Shown: positions 1-5,994, numbered from the stretch's first letter. The stretch: 6,647 nucleotides of DNA from an uncultured Selenomonadaceae bacterium (GCA_905236325.1 CAJOPJ010000169.1:1-6647); one strand, 5' to 3'. Notes: generated by a model not told the origin, from the letters alone. Translations and numbers: made by a program.

Positions 1-34
1 GTTGAATTTTTAAAATAAATGAAAGGATTTTTTT

Positions 35-1240
35 ATGGCAAATGACAAAAGCTACAAATTGGCAAAAAAAATTTATGATTCACAAATTTGCAAAATGTTA
101 GAGGCTACGCAAATTTTTGGTGTTCAACTTCAAAATGGCGAAATTGCCTATTGTTTGTCTAACCTCTATGACGATGAAAGGTCTTCATTTGAAGTTTATA
201 TTGGCGATTCGGCTTTTAATGACTTCAGAATGTTTGAATTTGAACGCTTTAAGGAGTCTGAAAATGAAAATTTTATTCGGCAAAAATCTTGCAAATATTT
301 AAATCTTTATTTTGTTGCGAAGGAAGATTTAACAGATTTTGAGCTGGCTGAAAAAAAAGACTTCAGCCGACGCAATAAAATTCAATTTCGCGGTAAAAAT
401 TCACAGCCGCGTTTTTTGCAATGTAAGCCATTTTTTGCTGACGAACCAATCAGTGACGCTAAAGATGAAGAAATTTTACAACTGGCAATGGAGGCTTTGC
501 TTGAAGTTCATGATCGCTTTGATAATCTGCCGCGCGGAATAGATTTCACTCCGCAATTTCCTTTACGCAGAAAATTTCCTGTGCTTGAGCCGACTGAAAC
601 AGGCTTTCAATGGCACATGAAAAATTTGCCGCCTTTGCGACATATCAGTTATCCTGCGCCAAAATTAAGTTCAGCTGATTTCAACGAATTAAAAAAACTG
701 CCGAAAAAACTTGATATTCCGGCAGAGATTTTTGTTGTGCCTTATATTTTGCACGATTCCGACGACGATAAATTTAAATATTCAACAATGCTAATGTTAA
801 TCGACTTGCAGGCAAATAAAAATATAAATACTACGCCGAGTATGGAATATTTTTCAAAGCCGGAAGAACTTTTGAAAAATTTTGTTGAAATCTTAAAACA
901 GCGCGTTTTATTGCCAAAAAAAATTATTGTGCGCAACGAACGCAGTTATCAATTTTTTGAAGATTTTTGCGATAAACTTGAAATTGAACTTTGCGAAGTC
1001 GAAAACATTGAGGATATGAACTTACTTGAGGATACTTTAGTTGCACACATCAAAGAAAATTTTGGTTCCGACGGAATTAAATTTTTTACTGAAATATTGG
1101 GTACAATTTTTAACAATACGCCGGAAAATGCCAAGCGCAAATTATTTCCGAAATATGAAGATTTTTTGCGACAAATGTTAGACGATGATGATTGTCCAAT
1201 TGAACTTAAGCAAAAAGTTGCAGAAATTTTTAACGCCTGA
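35..1240 (+). CDS. DUF7309/DUF6930-type protein of unknown function
   Basis: This 401-residue protein has no function I recognise. It has no signal peptide or membrane segment, so it is probably cytoplasmic. The N-terminal part (about residues 23-60) contains FGVQLQNGEIAYC followed by a hydrophobic FEVYIGD segment. Residues 110-160 hold a FRGKNSQPRF motif followed by a leucine-rich helix (EEILQLAMEALLEV). From memory this arrangement resembles the DUF7309 family. Residues 285-330 (PKKIIVRNERSYQFFEDFC, then LEIELCEVENI) resemble the DUF6930 pattern often found behind it. The C-terminal roughly 60 residues look helical and include a DDDD run. The ATG start follows AAAGGA (22-27) with a 7-nt spacer. 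The gene converges on the exonuclease III gene 7 bp away. The family name is recalled and unchecked. The coding call is firm and the domain name is moderate. Confidence 0.7.
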   Translation: MANDKSYKLAKKIYDSQICKMLEATQIFGVQLQNGEIAYCLSNLYDDERSSFEVYIGDSAFNDFRMFEFERFKESENENFIRQKSCKYLNLYFVAKEDLTDFELAEKKDFSRRNKIQFRGKNSQPRFLQCKPFFADEPISDAKDEEILQLAMEALLEVHDRFDNLPRGIDFTPQFPLRRKFPVLEPTETGFQWHMKNLPPLRHISYPAPKLSSADFNELKKLPKKLDIPAEIFVVPYILHDSDDDKFKYSTMLMLIDLQANKNINTTPSMEYFSKPEELLKNFVEILKQRVLLPKKIIVRNERSYQFFEDFCDKLEIELCEVENIEDMNLLEDTLVAHIKENFGSDGIKFFTEILGTIFNNTPENAKRKLFPKYEDFLRQMLDDDDCPIELKQKVAEIFNA

Positions 1241-1247
1241 AAAAAAT

Positions 1248-2000
1248 TTAGTCTTTAATTGTCAAAGTTACCGGACAATGGTCGCTGCCAAAAATTTTAT
1301 CTTCAATCGACGCGTCGGAGATTTTTTCAGCAAACCGATTCGACACTAAAAAATAATCAATTCGCCAACCTGAATTGTTGGTTCTGGCTTTGCGAAGATA
1401 ACTCCACCAGGTGTAAGCGTCAGTTTTGTCCGGAAATAAATATCTATAGCTGTCAGTAAATCCTGCTGCCAAAAGTTCATTAAACTTGCCGCGTTCTTCA
1501 TCAGTGAAGCCGGAGTTGTGATGATTGGTTGCAGGATTTTTTAAATCAATTTCCCTGTGCGCAACATTTAAATCGCCGCAAATAATTACAGGCTTTGTAA
1601 AGTCCAACTTCAACAAATATTCACGAAACGCATCGTCCCAGTCCATGCGATAATCCAGTCGCTCAAGATTTCTGGAATTTGGAGTATAAACATTGACAAA
1701 ATAAAAATCAGTAAAGCCAAGAGTGATAACTCTGCCTTCGTGGTCGTGTTCCTCAATACCAATTCCATAAGTCACAGAACGCGGTTGATGTCTTGTAAAA
1801 ATCGCCGTGCCGCTGTAGCCTTTTTTATCTGCGCTGTTCCAAAACTGTGAATAGCCATTCAATTCGACAATAGCTTGACCTTCTTGCATTTTTGTTTCCT
1901 GAATTGCAAAAATATCAGCGTTGAGCTTTTGAAAACTTTGCATAAAATTTTTTTTCAAACAAGCACGCAAGCCGTTGACATTCCACGATACAAATTTCAT
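1248..2000 (-). CDS. exoA: Exodeoxyribonuclease III (AP endonuclease, ExoIII/ExoA family)
   Basis: This is a Mg-dependent 3'-5' double-strand DNA exonuclease and apurinic/apyrimidinic endonuclease of base excision repair, acting in the cytoplasm. The 250-residue product is a complete EEP-fold protein, close to the 252 residues of Bacillus subtilis ExoA. All hallmark motifs are visible: SWNVNGLRA with Asn7, QETK with Glu35 (metal ligand), GYSGTAIF, VYTPNS with Tyr105, GDLNVAH with Asp143 and Asn145, WRIDYFLVS with Asp214, and the terminal GSDHCP with Asp240/His241. I start at the ATG whose first codon is at 2000-1998, because the family begins MKxxSWNVNGLRA and AGGG lies 6 nt upstream. An in-frame ATG at 2006-2004 would add Met-Ile. 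The gene diverges from folC across a 73-bp spacer and ends 7 bp from the convergent upstream gene. The symbol xth/exoA is family naming. Confidence 0.96.
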   Translation of the reverse strand: MKFVSWNVNGLRACLKKNFMQSFQKLNADIFAIQETKMQEGQAIVELNGYSQFWNSADKKGYSGTAIFTRHQPRSVTYGIGIEEHDHEGRVITLGFTDFYFVNVYTPNSRNLERLDYRMDWDDAFREYLLKLDFTKPVIICGDLNVAHREIDLKNPATNHHNSGFTDEERGKFNELLAAGFTDSYRYLFPDKTDAYTWWSYLRKARTNNSGWRIDYFLVSNRFAEKISDASIEDKIFGSDHCPVTLTIKD

Positions 2001-2013
2001 AATCATCCCTGCC

Positions 2014-2042
2014 TTGAAAAATTTTTTTTAGTTTAAAATATT
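2014..2042 (+). promoter_or_regulatory. Possible promoter for folC, overlapping the exoA promoter
   Basis: TTGAAA (2014-2019) is followed after 17 nt by AATATT (2037-2042), a 4 of 6 match to the -10 box. A better -10 word, TAAAAT (2034-2039, 5 of 6), lies nearby but only 14 nt from the -35. The predicted start would leave about 30 nt before the TTG codon. It lies face-to-face with the candidate exoA promoter, so the two could not be fully occupied at once. Tentative. Confidence 0.28.
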
Positions 2043-2058
2043 TTGATTGCAACTTCAA
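2030..2058 (-). promoter_or_regulatory. Possible sigma-A type promoter for exoA
   Basis: Reading the minus strand, TTGAAG (2058-2053) is followed after exactly 17 nt by TAAACT (2035-2030). These match the -35 and -10 consensus at 4 of 6 positions each. The distance to the exoA start would give a leader of roughly 20-25 nt. In such AT-rich sequence partial matches arise by chance, so this is tentative. Confidence 0.33.
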
Positions 2059-2063
2059 GGCTG

Positions 2064-2070
2064 AAAGGCG
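2064..2070 (+). promoter_or_regulatory. folC ribosome binding site fixing the TTG start
   Basis: AAGGCGG lies 9 nt before the TTG at 2080-2082. No in-frame ATG or GTG occurs nearby, and the N-terminal MNYNDAINYL helix matches the usual FolC beginning. This supports TTG as the real start codon. Confidence 0.7.
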
Positions 2071-2079
2071 GAAATTATT

Positions 2080-3240
2080 TTGAATTACAATGACGCAATA
2101 AATTATCTTGAAAACTTAAATGTTTTCGGAATTAAGCCGGGATTGGAACGCATTACAAAAATTGCTGAAAAATTTTCCAATCCACAAAATTTTTACAAAA
2201 CAGTTCATGTTACCGGCACGAACGGCAAAGGCTCAACCTGCGCGATGTTGGCGCAAATTTTGCAGGAGGCAGGTTTCAAAGTTGGTTTATTTACTTCGCC
2301 GCACTTGCAAAGTTATTGTGAGCGTATCAAAGTCAATGACAAAAATATTTCTGAAGTCGAGTTTGCAGAAATTATTTTGCAAATAAAAAATTTTGAAATT
2401 CCTGCCACGCAATTTGAAGTTTTGACTGCGGCAGCTTTTGCTTACTTTGCAAAAAAAAATGTTGACATTGCTGTTATTGAAGTCGGAATGGGCGGCACTT
2501 GGGATTCAACAAATATTATCACGCCGGAAGTTTCTGTTATTACAAATGTTGCGCTTGACCATGAAAAAATTCTTGGCGACTTGCAAGGTATCGCTTTGAA
2601 CAAGGCAGGAATTATCAAACCGAAAGTTCCTATTGTAACCGGTGCAACAGGCGACGCTTTAAAAATTATTCGCGCAGTTGCTGAAAAAAATAATTCAAAA
2701 CTTTATGAAGTTACAGAACCTGCTGAAGTGAAAATAAATTTGCGCGGCGATTATCAAAAATTCAACGCGGCGATTGCAATTCAAACTGCGCAGGTTTTAA
2801 ATATTTCGCAGGAAAATATTTTGCGCGGACTTGAAAAAGTCAGCTGGGCAGGGCGTTTTGAAATTTTAAACAACATTGTGATTGACGGCGCACATAATCC
2901 GCACGGTGCAACTGCTTTGCGCAAAAGCTTGGACAAAAATTTTCCTGCAGGTCGCCGCAATTTTGTTTTCGGCGCATTGGCGGACAAAAATATTGAGGCA
3001 ATGATTGATATTTTATTCCGCACTGAAGATTTTGTAATTGTTGCCAAACCAAATTCACCACGCGCCGAAACTGCCGAAAATATTTGCGCAAAATTGCAAA
3101 GTCGCGGCATAAAAAATTTTCCTGCAAAAAATATTCCCGACGCTGTAAAATTTTTGCAAAGTTGCGAAGGCTTAAAAATTATTGCCGGTTCACTTTATTT
3201 GATTGGTGATGCACGAAAAAACTTGAAAGAACGCCCCTGA
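2080..3240 (+). CDS. folC: Bifunctional folylpolyglutamate synthase / dihydrofolate synthase
   Basis: FolC is an ATP-dependent cytoplasmic Mur-ligase-family enzyme. It joins glutamate to dihydropteroate and/or extends the gamma-glutamyl tail of tetrahydrofolates. The 386-residue product has the full motif series: P-loop TGTNGKGS (45-52), FTSPHL (71-76) with CERIKVN after it, EVGMGGTWDSTN (134-145), ALDHEKILG (158-166), NKAGIIK (174-180), GDYQKFNAA (223-231), GRFEIL (258-263), DGAHNPHG (269-276) and the terminal GSLYLIGDAR (370-379). It is somewhat shorter than the roughly 420-430 residues common in the family, but nothing essential is obviously missing. Asn174 replaces the usual Glu of the EKAGI motif, next to Lys175, the likely carbamylated lysine. 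The start is TTG. Whether it has both activities or only FPGS cannot be read from the sequence. No other folate gene is adjacent. Confidence 0.95.
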   Translation: MNYNDAINYLENLNVFGIKPGLERITKIAEKFSNPQNFYKTVHVTGTNGKGSTCAMLAQILQEAGFKVGLFTSPHLQSYCERIKVNDKNISEVEFAEIILQIKNFEIPATQFEVLTAAAFAYFAKKNVDIAVIEVGMGGTWDSTNIITPEVSVITNVALDHEKILGDLQGIALNKAGIIKPKVPIVTGATGDALKIIRAVAEKNNSKLYEVTEPAEVKINLRGDYQKFNAAIAIQTAQVLNISQENILRGLEKVSWAGRFEILNNIVIDGAHNPHGATALRKSLDKNFPAGRRNFVFGALADKNIEAMIDILFRTEDFVIVAKPNSPRAETAENICAKLQSRGIKNFPAKNIPDAVKFLQSCEGLKIIAGSLYLIGDARKNLKERP

Positions 3241-3272
3241 AATTTTTATGACAAAAAAATTTTCTGTTTTTC

Positions 3273-3301
3273 AGAACAATTTCACCAATAACTGTTATAC
3301 T
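3273..3301 (+). promoter_or_regulatory. Probable extended -10 promoter of the 3D-domain gene
   Basis: TATACT (3296-3301) is a 5 of 6 -10 box preceded by TG at 3293-3294 (extended -10). AGAACA lies 17 nt upstream (3273-3278) as a weak -35. Transcription would begin near 3308. That gives a leader of about 108 nt containing the GC-rich foldable region at 3341-3414. Confidence 0.5.
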
Positions 3302-3340
3302 TCGCTCATTCAAAAGATAATTTGTTGATTTGAAAGGGGG

Positions 3341-3414
3341 AAGGCTGCTCCGAGGCGGCTTTGAGATTTAAGTTTTCAAGCCCGGGACGCGACTTAAGTT
3401 GCGTTAAGCAGCGG
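3341..3414 (+). promoter_or_regulatory. Candidate structured leader RNA with two competing folds
   Basis: This GC-rich block stands out in an AT-rich intergenic region. One fold is a three-way junction. P1 pairs GCTGCT (3344-3349) with AGCAGC (3407-3412). P2 pairs 3357-3366 with 3374-3382 (nine pairs, one bulged T, loop TTTAAGT). P3 pairs ACGCGAC (3387-3393) with GTTGCGT (3398-3404) around a TTAA loop. The P2 and P3 loops both contain TTAA and could pair with each other. The competing fold is a 5' hairpin pairing 3341-3348 with 3355-3362, which uses the P1 and P2 5' strands and so excludes them. The P1 3' strand ends 3 nt before the first ATG. I cannot match it to a known riboswitch class. 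The helices are read by eye, and function is inference. Confidence 0.45.
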
Positions 3415-3415
3415 A

Positions 3416-4024
3416 ATGATGAAGCGCAAAGTGATTAAAAGTTTGGGTAACAAGCAGAGAAAATATGTCTTGACTTTGATGTTGGCAGGATTTGCCGCAC
3501 TGAATACAGGTTTTACAAGTCAAGTCAATGAAATTCAAACAGAAAATGTTCCGGCAGTTGAAATTGCTGCCGATGTTAATACAGTTCAAGAAATTGAAGT
3601 TGCAACAGCCGAAGAAAATTCTGCCGAAATTACAGAATTGAAAGTTGAGGCTGTCGAATCAGATATAAACACGCTTGATATGGTGGAAGTTGAAGAACCT
3701 GCGCGTGAGAATATTATTGAAACTTCTTATGGCACAATTAACTATTCAAATGTAATGTCAATGGAAGCGACTGCGTATTTGCCGACTGACGGTAGCGGCG
3801 CCGGAATTACTGCTACAGGCATTCGTGCGACTTATGGTATTGTTGCAGTTGATCCAAGAGTTATTCCGCTCGGCACAAAGGTTTACATTCCTGGCTATGG
3901 CGTGGCTTTGGCTGCTGATACCGGCGGAGCTATTAAAGGCTACAAGATTGACTTGTGCATGGAAAGTTATTCAGATTGTATGCGTTTCGGTCGTCGCAAT
4001 GTAACTGTCTATGTTTTGGATTAA
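3416..4024 (+). CDS. Secreted 3D-domain protein (YabE/YuiC-type, putative peptidoglycan-active)
   Basis: The 202-residue protein starts with a basic stretch (MMKRKVIKSLGNKQRKY) and a short hydrophobic segment (about 18-30), consistent with a signal peptide or N-terminal anchor. Residues 38-100 are an acidic, Glu/Val/Ala-rich linker. Residues 115-202 form a 3D domain: EATAYLP, then ATGIRATYGIVAVDP (Asp146), IPLGTKVYIPGYG, ADTGG (Asp168), KIDLC (Asp179) and the ending FGRRNVTVYVLD. The domain is named for its three conserved aspartates and resembles the MltA/lytic-transglycosylase barrel. Such proteins are tied to peptidoglycan turnover. No LysM, G5 or SH3 binding domain is present. Cys181 and Cys188 could form a disulfide. 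The start is one of two adjacent ATGs (3416, 3419). A stop at 3395 rules out any longer form, and only a weak, badly spaced AGCGG precedes them. Confidence 0.88.
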   Translation: MMKRKVIKSLGNKQRKYVLTLMLAGFAALNTGFTSQVNEIQTENVPAVEIAADVNTVQEIEVATAEENSAEITELKVEAVESDINTLDMVEVEEPARENIIETSYGTINYSNVMSMEATAYLPTDGSGAGITATGIRATYGIVAVDPRVIPLGTKVYIPGYGVALAADTGGAIKGYKIDLCMESYSDCMRFGRRNVTVYVLD

Positions 4025-4041
4025 AATTTTTTGAAATAAAT

Positions 4042-4073
4042 AAAAATCCTCGATTTCGGTCGGGGATTTTTTT
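4042..4073 (+). terminator. Intrinsic terminator after the 3D-domain gene
   Basis: A stem pairs TCCTCGA (4047-4053) with TCGGGGA (4060-4066, one G-U) around the loop TTTCGG. It is flanked by an A-run (4042-4046) and seven Ts (4067-4073). This is a textbook Rho-independent terminator 17 bp after the stop codon. It lies just 21 bp before the TTG start of the next gene. Confidence 0.9.
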
Positions 4074-4081
4074 AGTTGATT

Positions 4082-4087
4082 GGAGGT
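4082..4087 (+). promoter_or_regulatory. Ribosome binding site deciding the glycosyltransferase start
   Basis: GGAGGT lies 7 nt before the in-frame TTG at 4095-4097. A longer reading frame could begin at the TTG at 4080, but that codon overlaps the GGAGG itself and has no site of its own. The 4095 start is therefore preferred. Confidence 0.8.
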
Positions 4088-4094
4088 TTCTATT

Positions 4095-5474
4095 TTGGAA
4101 GTTGCTAAAAAATTTTTAAACACAGGTAAACCACAAGATGCACTCGACAGATTGAAAAATATTTTGTACGCAAAAAATTTTTCGCCGGAAACCGAATGGC
4201 AAATTCATGAACTGCTTGGCGCAACTTTTGCTGATTTAGCTAATGCCGACGGCGTAGTTCAGGCTTACTTAACTGCTGTTCAGACCGATACAATTTTGCG
4301 AAATCAACGCTCTCACCTGTCGAATTTTTTATTTGCATTGCACTATCTGCCAAAAATCAATGCGCAAACTTTGTACAAAAATGCGCTGATTTATAACAGC
4401 CTCTATCGCGACCAAAAACATTACAAAACACAAAATGCCAACCACAAATTAAAAATAGCTTTTATTGCGCCGCATTTTTTGGATTCCTCAAGTGCGCGTT
4501 TTTATGAAAGTTTGCTTACAGATTACGATAAAAATAAATTTTCAGTAAGCGCGTGGAGTTTGTCGAATGAAACAGATAATTTTACAAAAAAAATTCAGCA
4601 ATGTGTTGATAAATATTTTGATATCAGCGAAATTAGTTTTGAAGAATCAGCGCAAAAAATTCACGGCTTAGGCGCAGATTTTTTGTTTGACTTAGGGGGG
4701 CATACCGACGGCGGCGCAACGCTACAAATTGCGGCTTATCACCCTGCAAAAATTCAAATTTCCGGCATTGGCTACTTCGACACGACAGGCACAGATTTTA
4801 TCGACTACTATTTGACTGACAAATTTTTGCTCGGCGACAATGAAAAATTTTTTACCGAAAAAATTTTGGAACTTGAAAACGCATTTGCATTTAAGCCTAG
4901 CGACAAATTTGAAAGTTGGAAAGTTGAAAAGTCGAAAAGTGAAAATTTTACTTTCGGCTGTCTGAATAATTTTATGAAAATCAATGCCGATTATTTAAAT
5001 TGCGTGGCGAAAATTTTAAATCAAGTTCCGCAATCTAAAATAATTTTCCGCGATACAACGCCACTGTTAAGTCGCAAATTTGCGCTGACAGAAAAAATTT
5101 TGACTTCAGGAATTTTGCCGGAACAATTTGAAGTGCGCGTCGGTGAAGATAATTTTTTCAGCGACTATGGCGAAATTGATTTGATTTTGGATAGTTTTCC
5201 CTACACCGGCGGAATGATGACTGCGTTGGCTTTGTATTTCAATGTTCCTGTGCTGAATTTGTGCGGAAAAATGCACTATTCAAGACTTGGCGCAGAAATG
5301 TTGCGCTTGGCTGATTTGCCTGAATTGATTGCCGAAAATCCTGCAGAATATATTTCAAAAGCAGTTGATTTTGCTCAAGGAAATTTTCAGCCAATAAAAA
5401 TTAAAATTGACAAATTGATTGATACAAAAAATTTTACAGAAAATTTTTACTTAAAACTTGAAAAATTGCTTTAA
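4095..5474 (+). CDS. SPINDLY/O-GlcNAc-transferase-like glycosyltransferase (GT41-type), divergent
   Basis: The 459-residue cytoplasmic protein has an N-terminal helical TPR-like region (about 1-70, e.g. GKPQDALDRLKNIL) and a GT-B catalytic region of the OGT/SPINDLY type. Visible family blocks are LKIAFIAPHF (119-128), FDLGGHTDGG (198-207), HPAKIQISGIGY (216-227), DYYLTDKFL (237-245), FGCLNNFMKINADYL (288-302, with the Lys that binds the nucleotide in OGT), and the C-terminal DSFPYTGG (366-373) with PVLNLCG and SRLGAEML. Several usual residues differ. The histidine normally in DFxxH is Ser131, and the NGGTTTCDAL-type UDP-binding loop reads TGGMMTALAL. It may glycosylate Ser/Thr of surface proteins, or use a different sugar nucleotide. 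No acceptor gene is visible. The start is TTG behind GGAGGT. A strong terminator lies just upstream, and no clear promoter is seen. Confidence 0.82.
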   Translation: MEVAKKFLNTGKPQDALDRLKNILYAKNFSPETEWQIHELLGATFADLANADGVVQAYLTAVQTDTILRNQRSHLSNFLFALHYLPKINAQTLYKNALIYNSLYRDQKHYKTQNANHKLKIAFIAPHFLDSSSARFYESLLTDYDKNKFSVSAWSLSNETDNFTKKIQQCVDKYFDISEISFEESAQKIHGLGADFLFDLGGHTDGGATLQIAAYHPAKIQISGIGYFDTTGTDFIDYYLTDKFLLGDNEKFFTEKILELENAFAFKPSDKFESWKVEKSKSENFTFGCLNNFMKINADYLNCVAKILNQVPQSKIIFRDTTPLLSRKFALTEKILTSGILPEQFEVRVGEDNFFSDYGEIDLILDSFPYTGGMMTALALYFNVPVLNLCGKMHYSRLGAEMLRLADLPELIAENPAEYISKAVDFAQGNFQPIKIKIDKLIDTKNFTENFYLKLEKLL

Positions 5475-5514
5475 AAATTTATTTTTTACCTTGATTTTAG
5501 GTGTAAATAAATTT
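5475..5514 (+). terminator. Weak AT-rich hairpin after the glycosyltransferase gene, possible terminator
   Basis: Directly after the stop codon, AAATTTATTT (5475-5484) pairs with AAATAAATTT (5505-5514). Across a small internal loop, TACCT (5487-5491) pairs with AGGTG (5499-5503, one G-U). The stem is long but AT-rich, and no U-run beyond three bases follows. It could act as a weak or bidirectional terminator separating this gene from the ribosomal operon. Confidence 0.4.
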
Positions 5515-5530
5515 CGCGTCAAATAAAGTG

Positions 5531-5559
5531 TTGACAATAAATTTTGGCAGTGTTAATAT
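5531..5559 (+). promoter_or_regulatory. Strong promoter of the rpsL-rpsG-fusA operon
   Basis: A perfect TTGACA (5531-5536) is followed by exactly 17 nt and TAATAT (5554-5559), with TG at 5551-5552 forming an extended -10. This is the best promoter in the window. Transcription would start near 5566 and give a 5' leader of about 45 nt. In that leader ACGTTT (5565-5570) can pair with AAACGT (5580-5585), a weak hairpin of unknown meaning. Confidence 0.85.
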
Positions 5560-5595
5560 TGCACACGTTTTGAAACACTAAACGTTGTAATTTTG

Positions 5596-5606
5596 AAAGG
5601 AGGTGA
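5596..5606 (+). promoter_or_regulatory. Full-length Shine-Dalgarno of rpsL
   Basis: AAAGGAGGTGA pairs with almost the entire anti-Shine-Dalgarno tail of 16S rRNA. Its GGAGG core is 7 nt before ATG 5611. It rules out the in-frame TTG at 5593, which immediately abuts the site and would add six residues absent from other S12 proteins. Confidence 0.92.
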
Positions 5607-5610
5607 GTGT

Positions 5611-5994
5611 ATGCCGACAATAAATCAGTTAGTTAGAAAAAGTCGTCAAAGTTTGGCAGAAAAGTCAACAGCACCGGCTTTAAAGGAATGTCCGCAAAAA
5701 CGTGGCGTTTGCACTCGCGTATACACAACAACACCTAAAAAGCCTAATTCGGCACTTCGCAAAGTAGCGCGTGTTCGTTTAACTAACAGCATTGAAGTCA
5801 CCGCATACATTCCCGGTATTGGTCACAATTTGCAGGAGCACAGCGTAGTTTTAATTCGCGGCGGTCGTGTAAAGGATCTTCCGGGTGTTCGTTATCATAT
5901 CATTCGCGGTTCACTTGATACCGCCGGTGTGCAGGACAGAAAACAGTCCCGTTCAAAATACGGCGCAAAGAAAGCTAAAGCTAAGAAAAAGTAA
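5611..5994 (+). CDS. rpsL: Small ribosomal subunit protein uS12
   Basis: S12 sits at the decoding centre of the 30S subunit and tunes translational accuracy. The 127-residue product begins MPTINQLVRKSRQ and carries CPQKRGVCTRVYTTTPKKPN (27-46), HNLQEHSVVLIRGGRVKDLP (72-91) and GVRYHIIRGSLDT, with a lysine-rich end. Both lysines of TPKKPN (43 and 44, E. coli mature 42 and 43) are unmutated, as are Lys88 and Pro91. No classical streptomycin-resistance substitution is therefore present. Asp89 is the residue that is beta-methylthiolated in many bacteria. It is the first gene of the str operon and is followed by rpsG after 87 bp. The promoter directly upstream suggests independent transcription. 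Confidence 0.98.
   Translation: MPTINQLVRKSRQSLAEKSTAPALKECPQKRGVCTRVYTTTPKKPNSALRKVARVRLTNSIEVTAYIPGIGHNLQEHSVVLIRGGRVKDLPGVRYHIIRGSLDTAGVQDRKQSRSKYGAKKAKAKKK

Larger units (their letters stand above)
2011..2061. repeat. 8-bp perfect inverted repeat in the exoA-folC divergent spacer
   Basis: GCCTTGAA (2011-2018) and TTCAAGGC (2054-2061) are exact reverse complements, with 35 nt between them. Each arm contains the TTGAA core of a candidate -35 box, one for each direction. A 10-bp perfect palindrome AAAATATTTT (2035-2044) lies inside. The repeat may simply reflect two similar -35 regions, or it may be a regulator site. I see no basis for choosing. Confidence 0.6.

Noticed and set aside
1241..1247. 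Bidirectional terminator between the convergent DUF gene and exoA
   Set aside because: The 7-bp gap and the adjacent coding ends contain only A/T runs and no clear inverted repeat.
2781..3127. Minus-strand reading frames opposite folC
   Set aside because: They lie wholly antisense to a well-supported gene, have cysteine/arginine-rich composition typical of frame shadows, and show no recognisable motif or ribosome binding site.
3262..3276. TTCTG-TTTTT-CAGAA hairpin after folC as a terminator
   Set aside because: The stem is only five base pairs with no GC-rich core and no following T-run, so it is too weak to call.
3341..3414. Known riboswitch class (c-di-AMP ydaO, c-di-GMP-I, THF, purine) for the 3D leader
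   Set aside because: I looked for the conserved words of these classes, such as the GCCGAA and CGACAGCUAAC parts of ydaO and the CACAGGGCAAACC of c-di-GMP-I, and found none. The element is left unassigned.
3361..3438. Leader peptide ORF beginning at TTG 3361
   Set aside because: The nearest purine-rich site is about 17 nt away and the frame overlaps the 3D start. The encoded peptide shows no regulatory codon run, so the folded RNA explains the region better.
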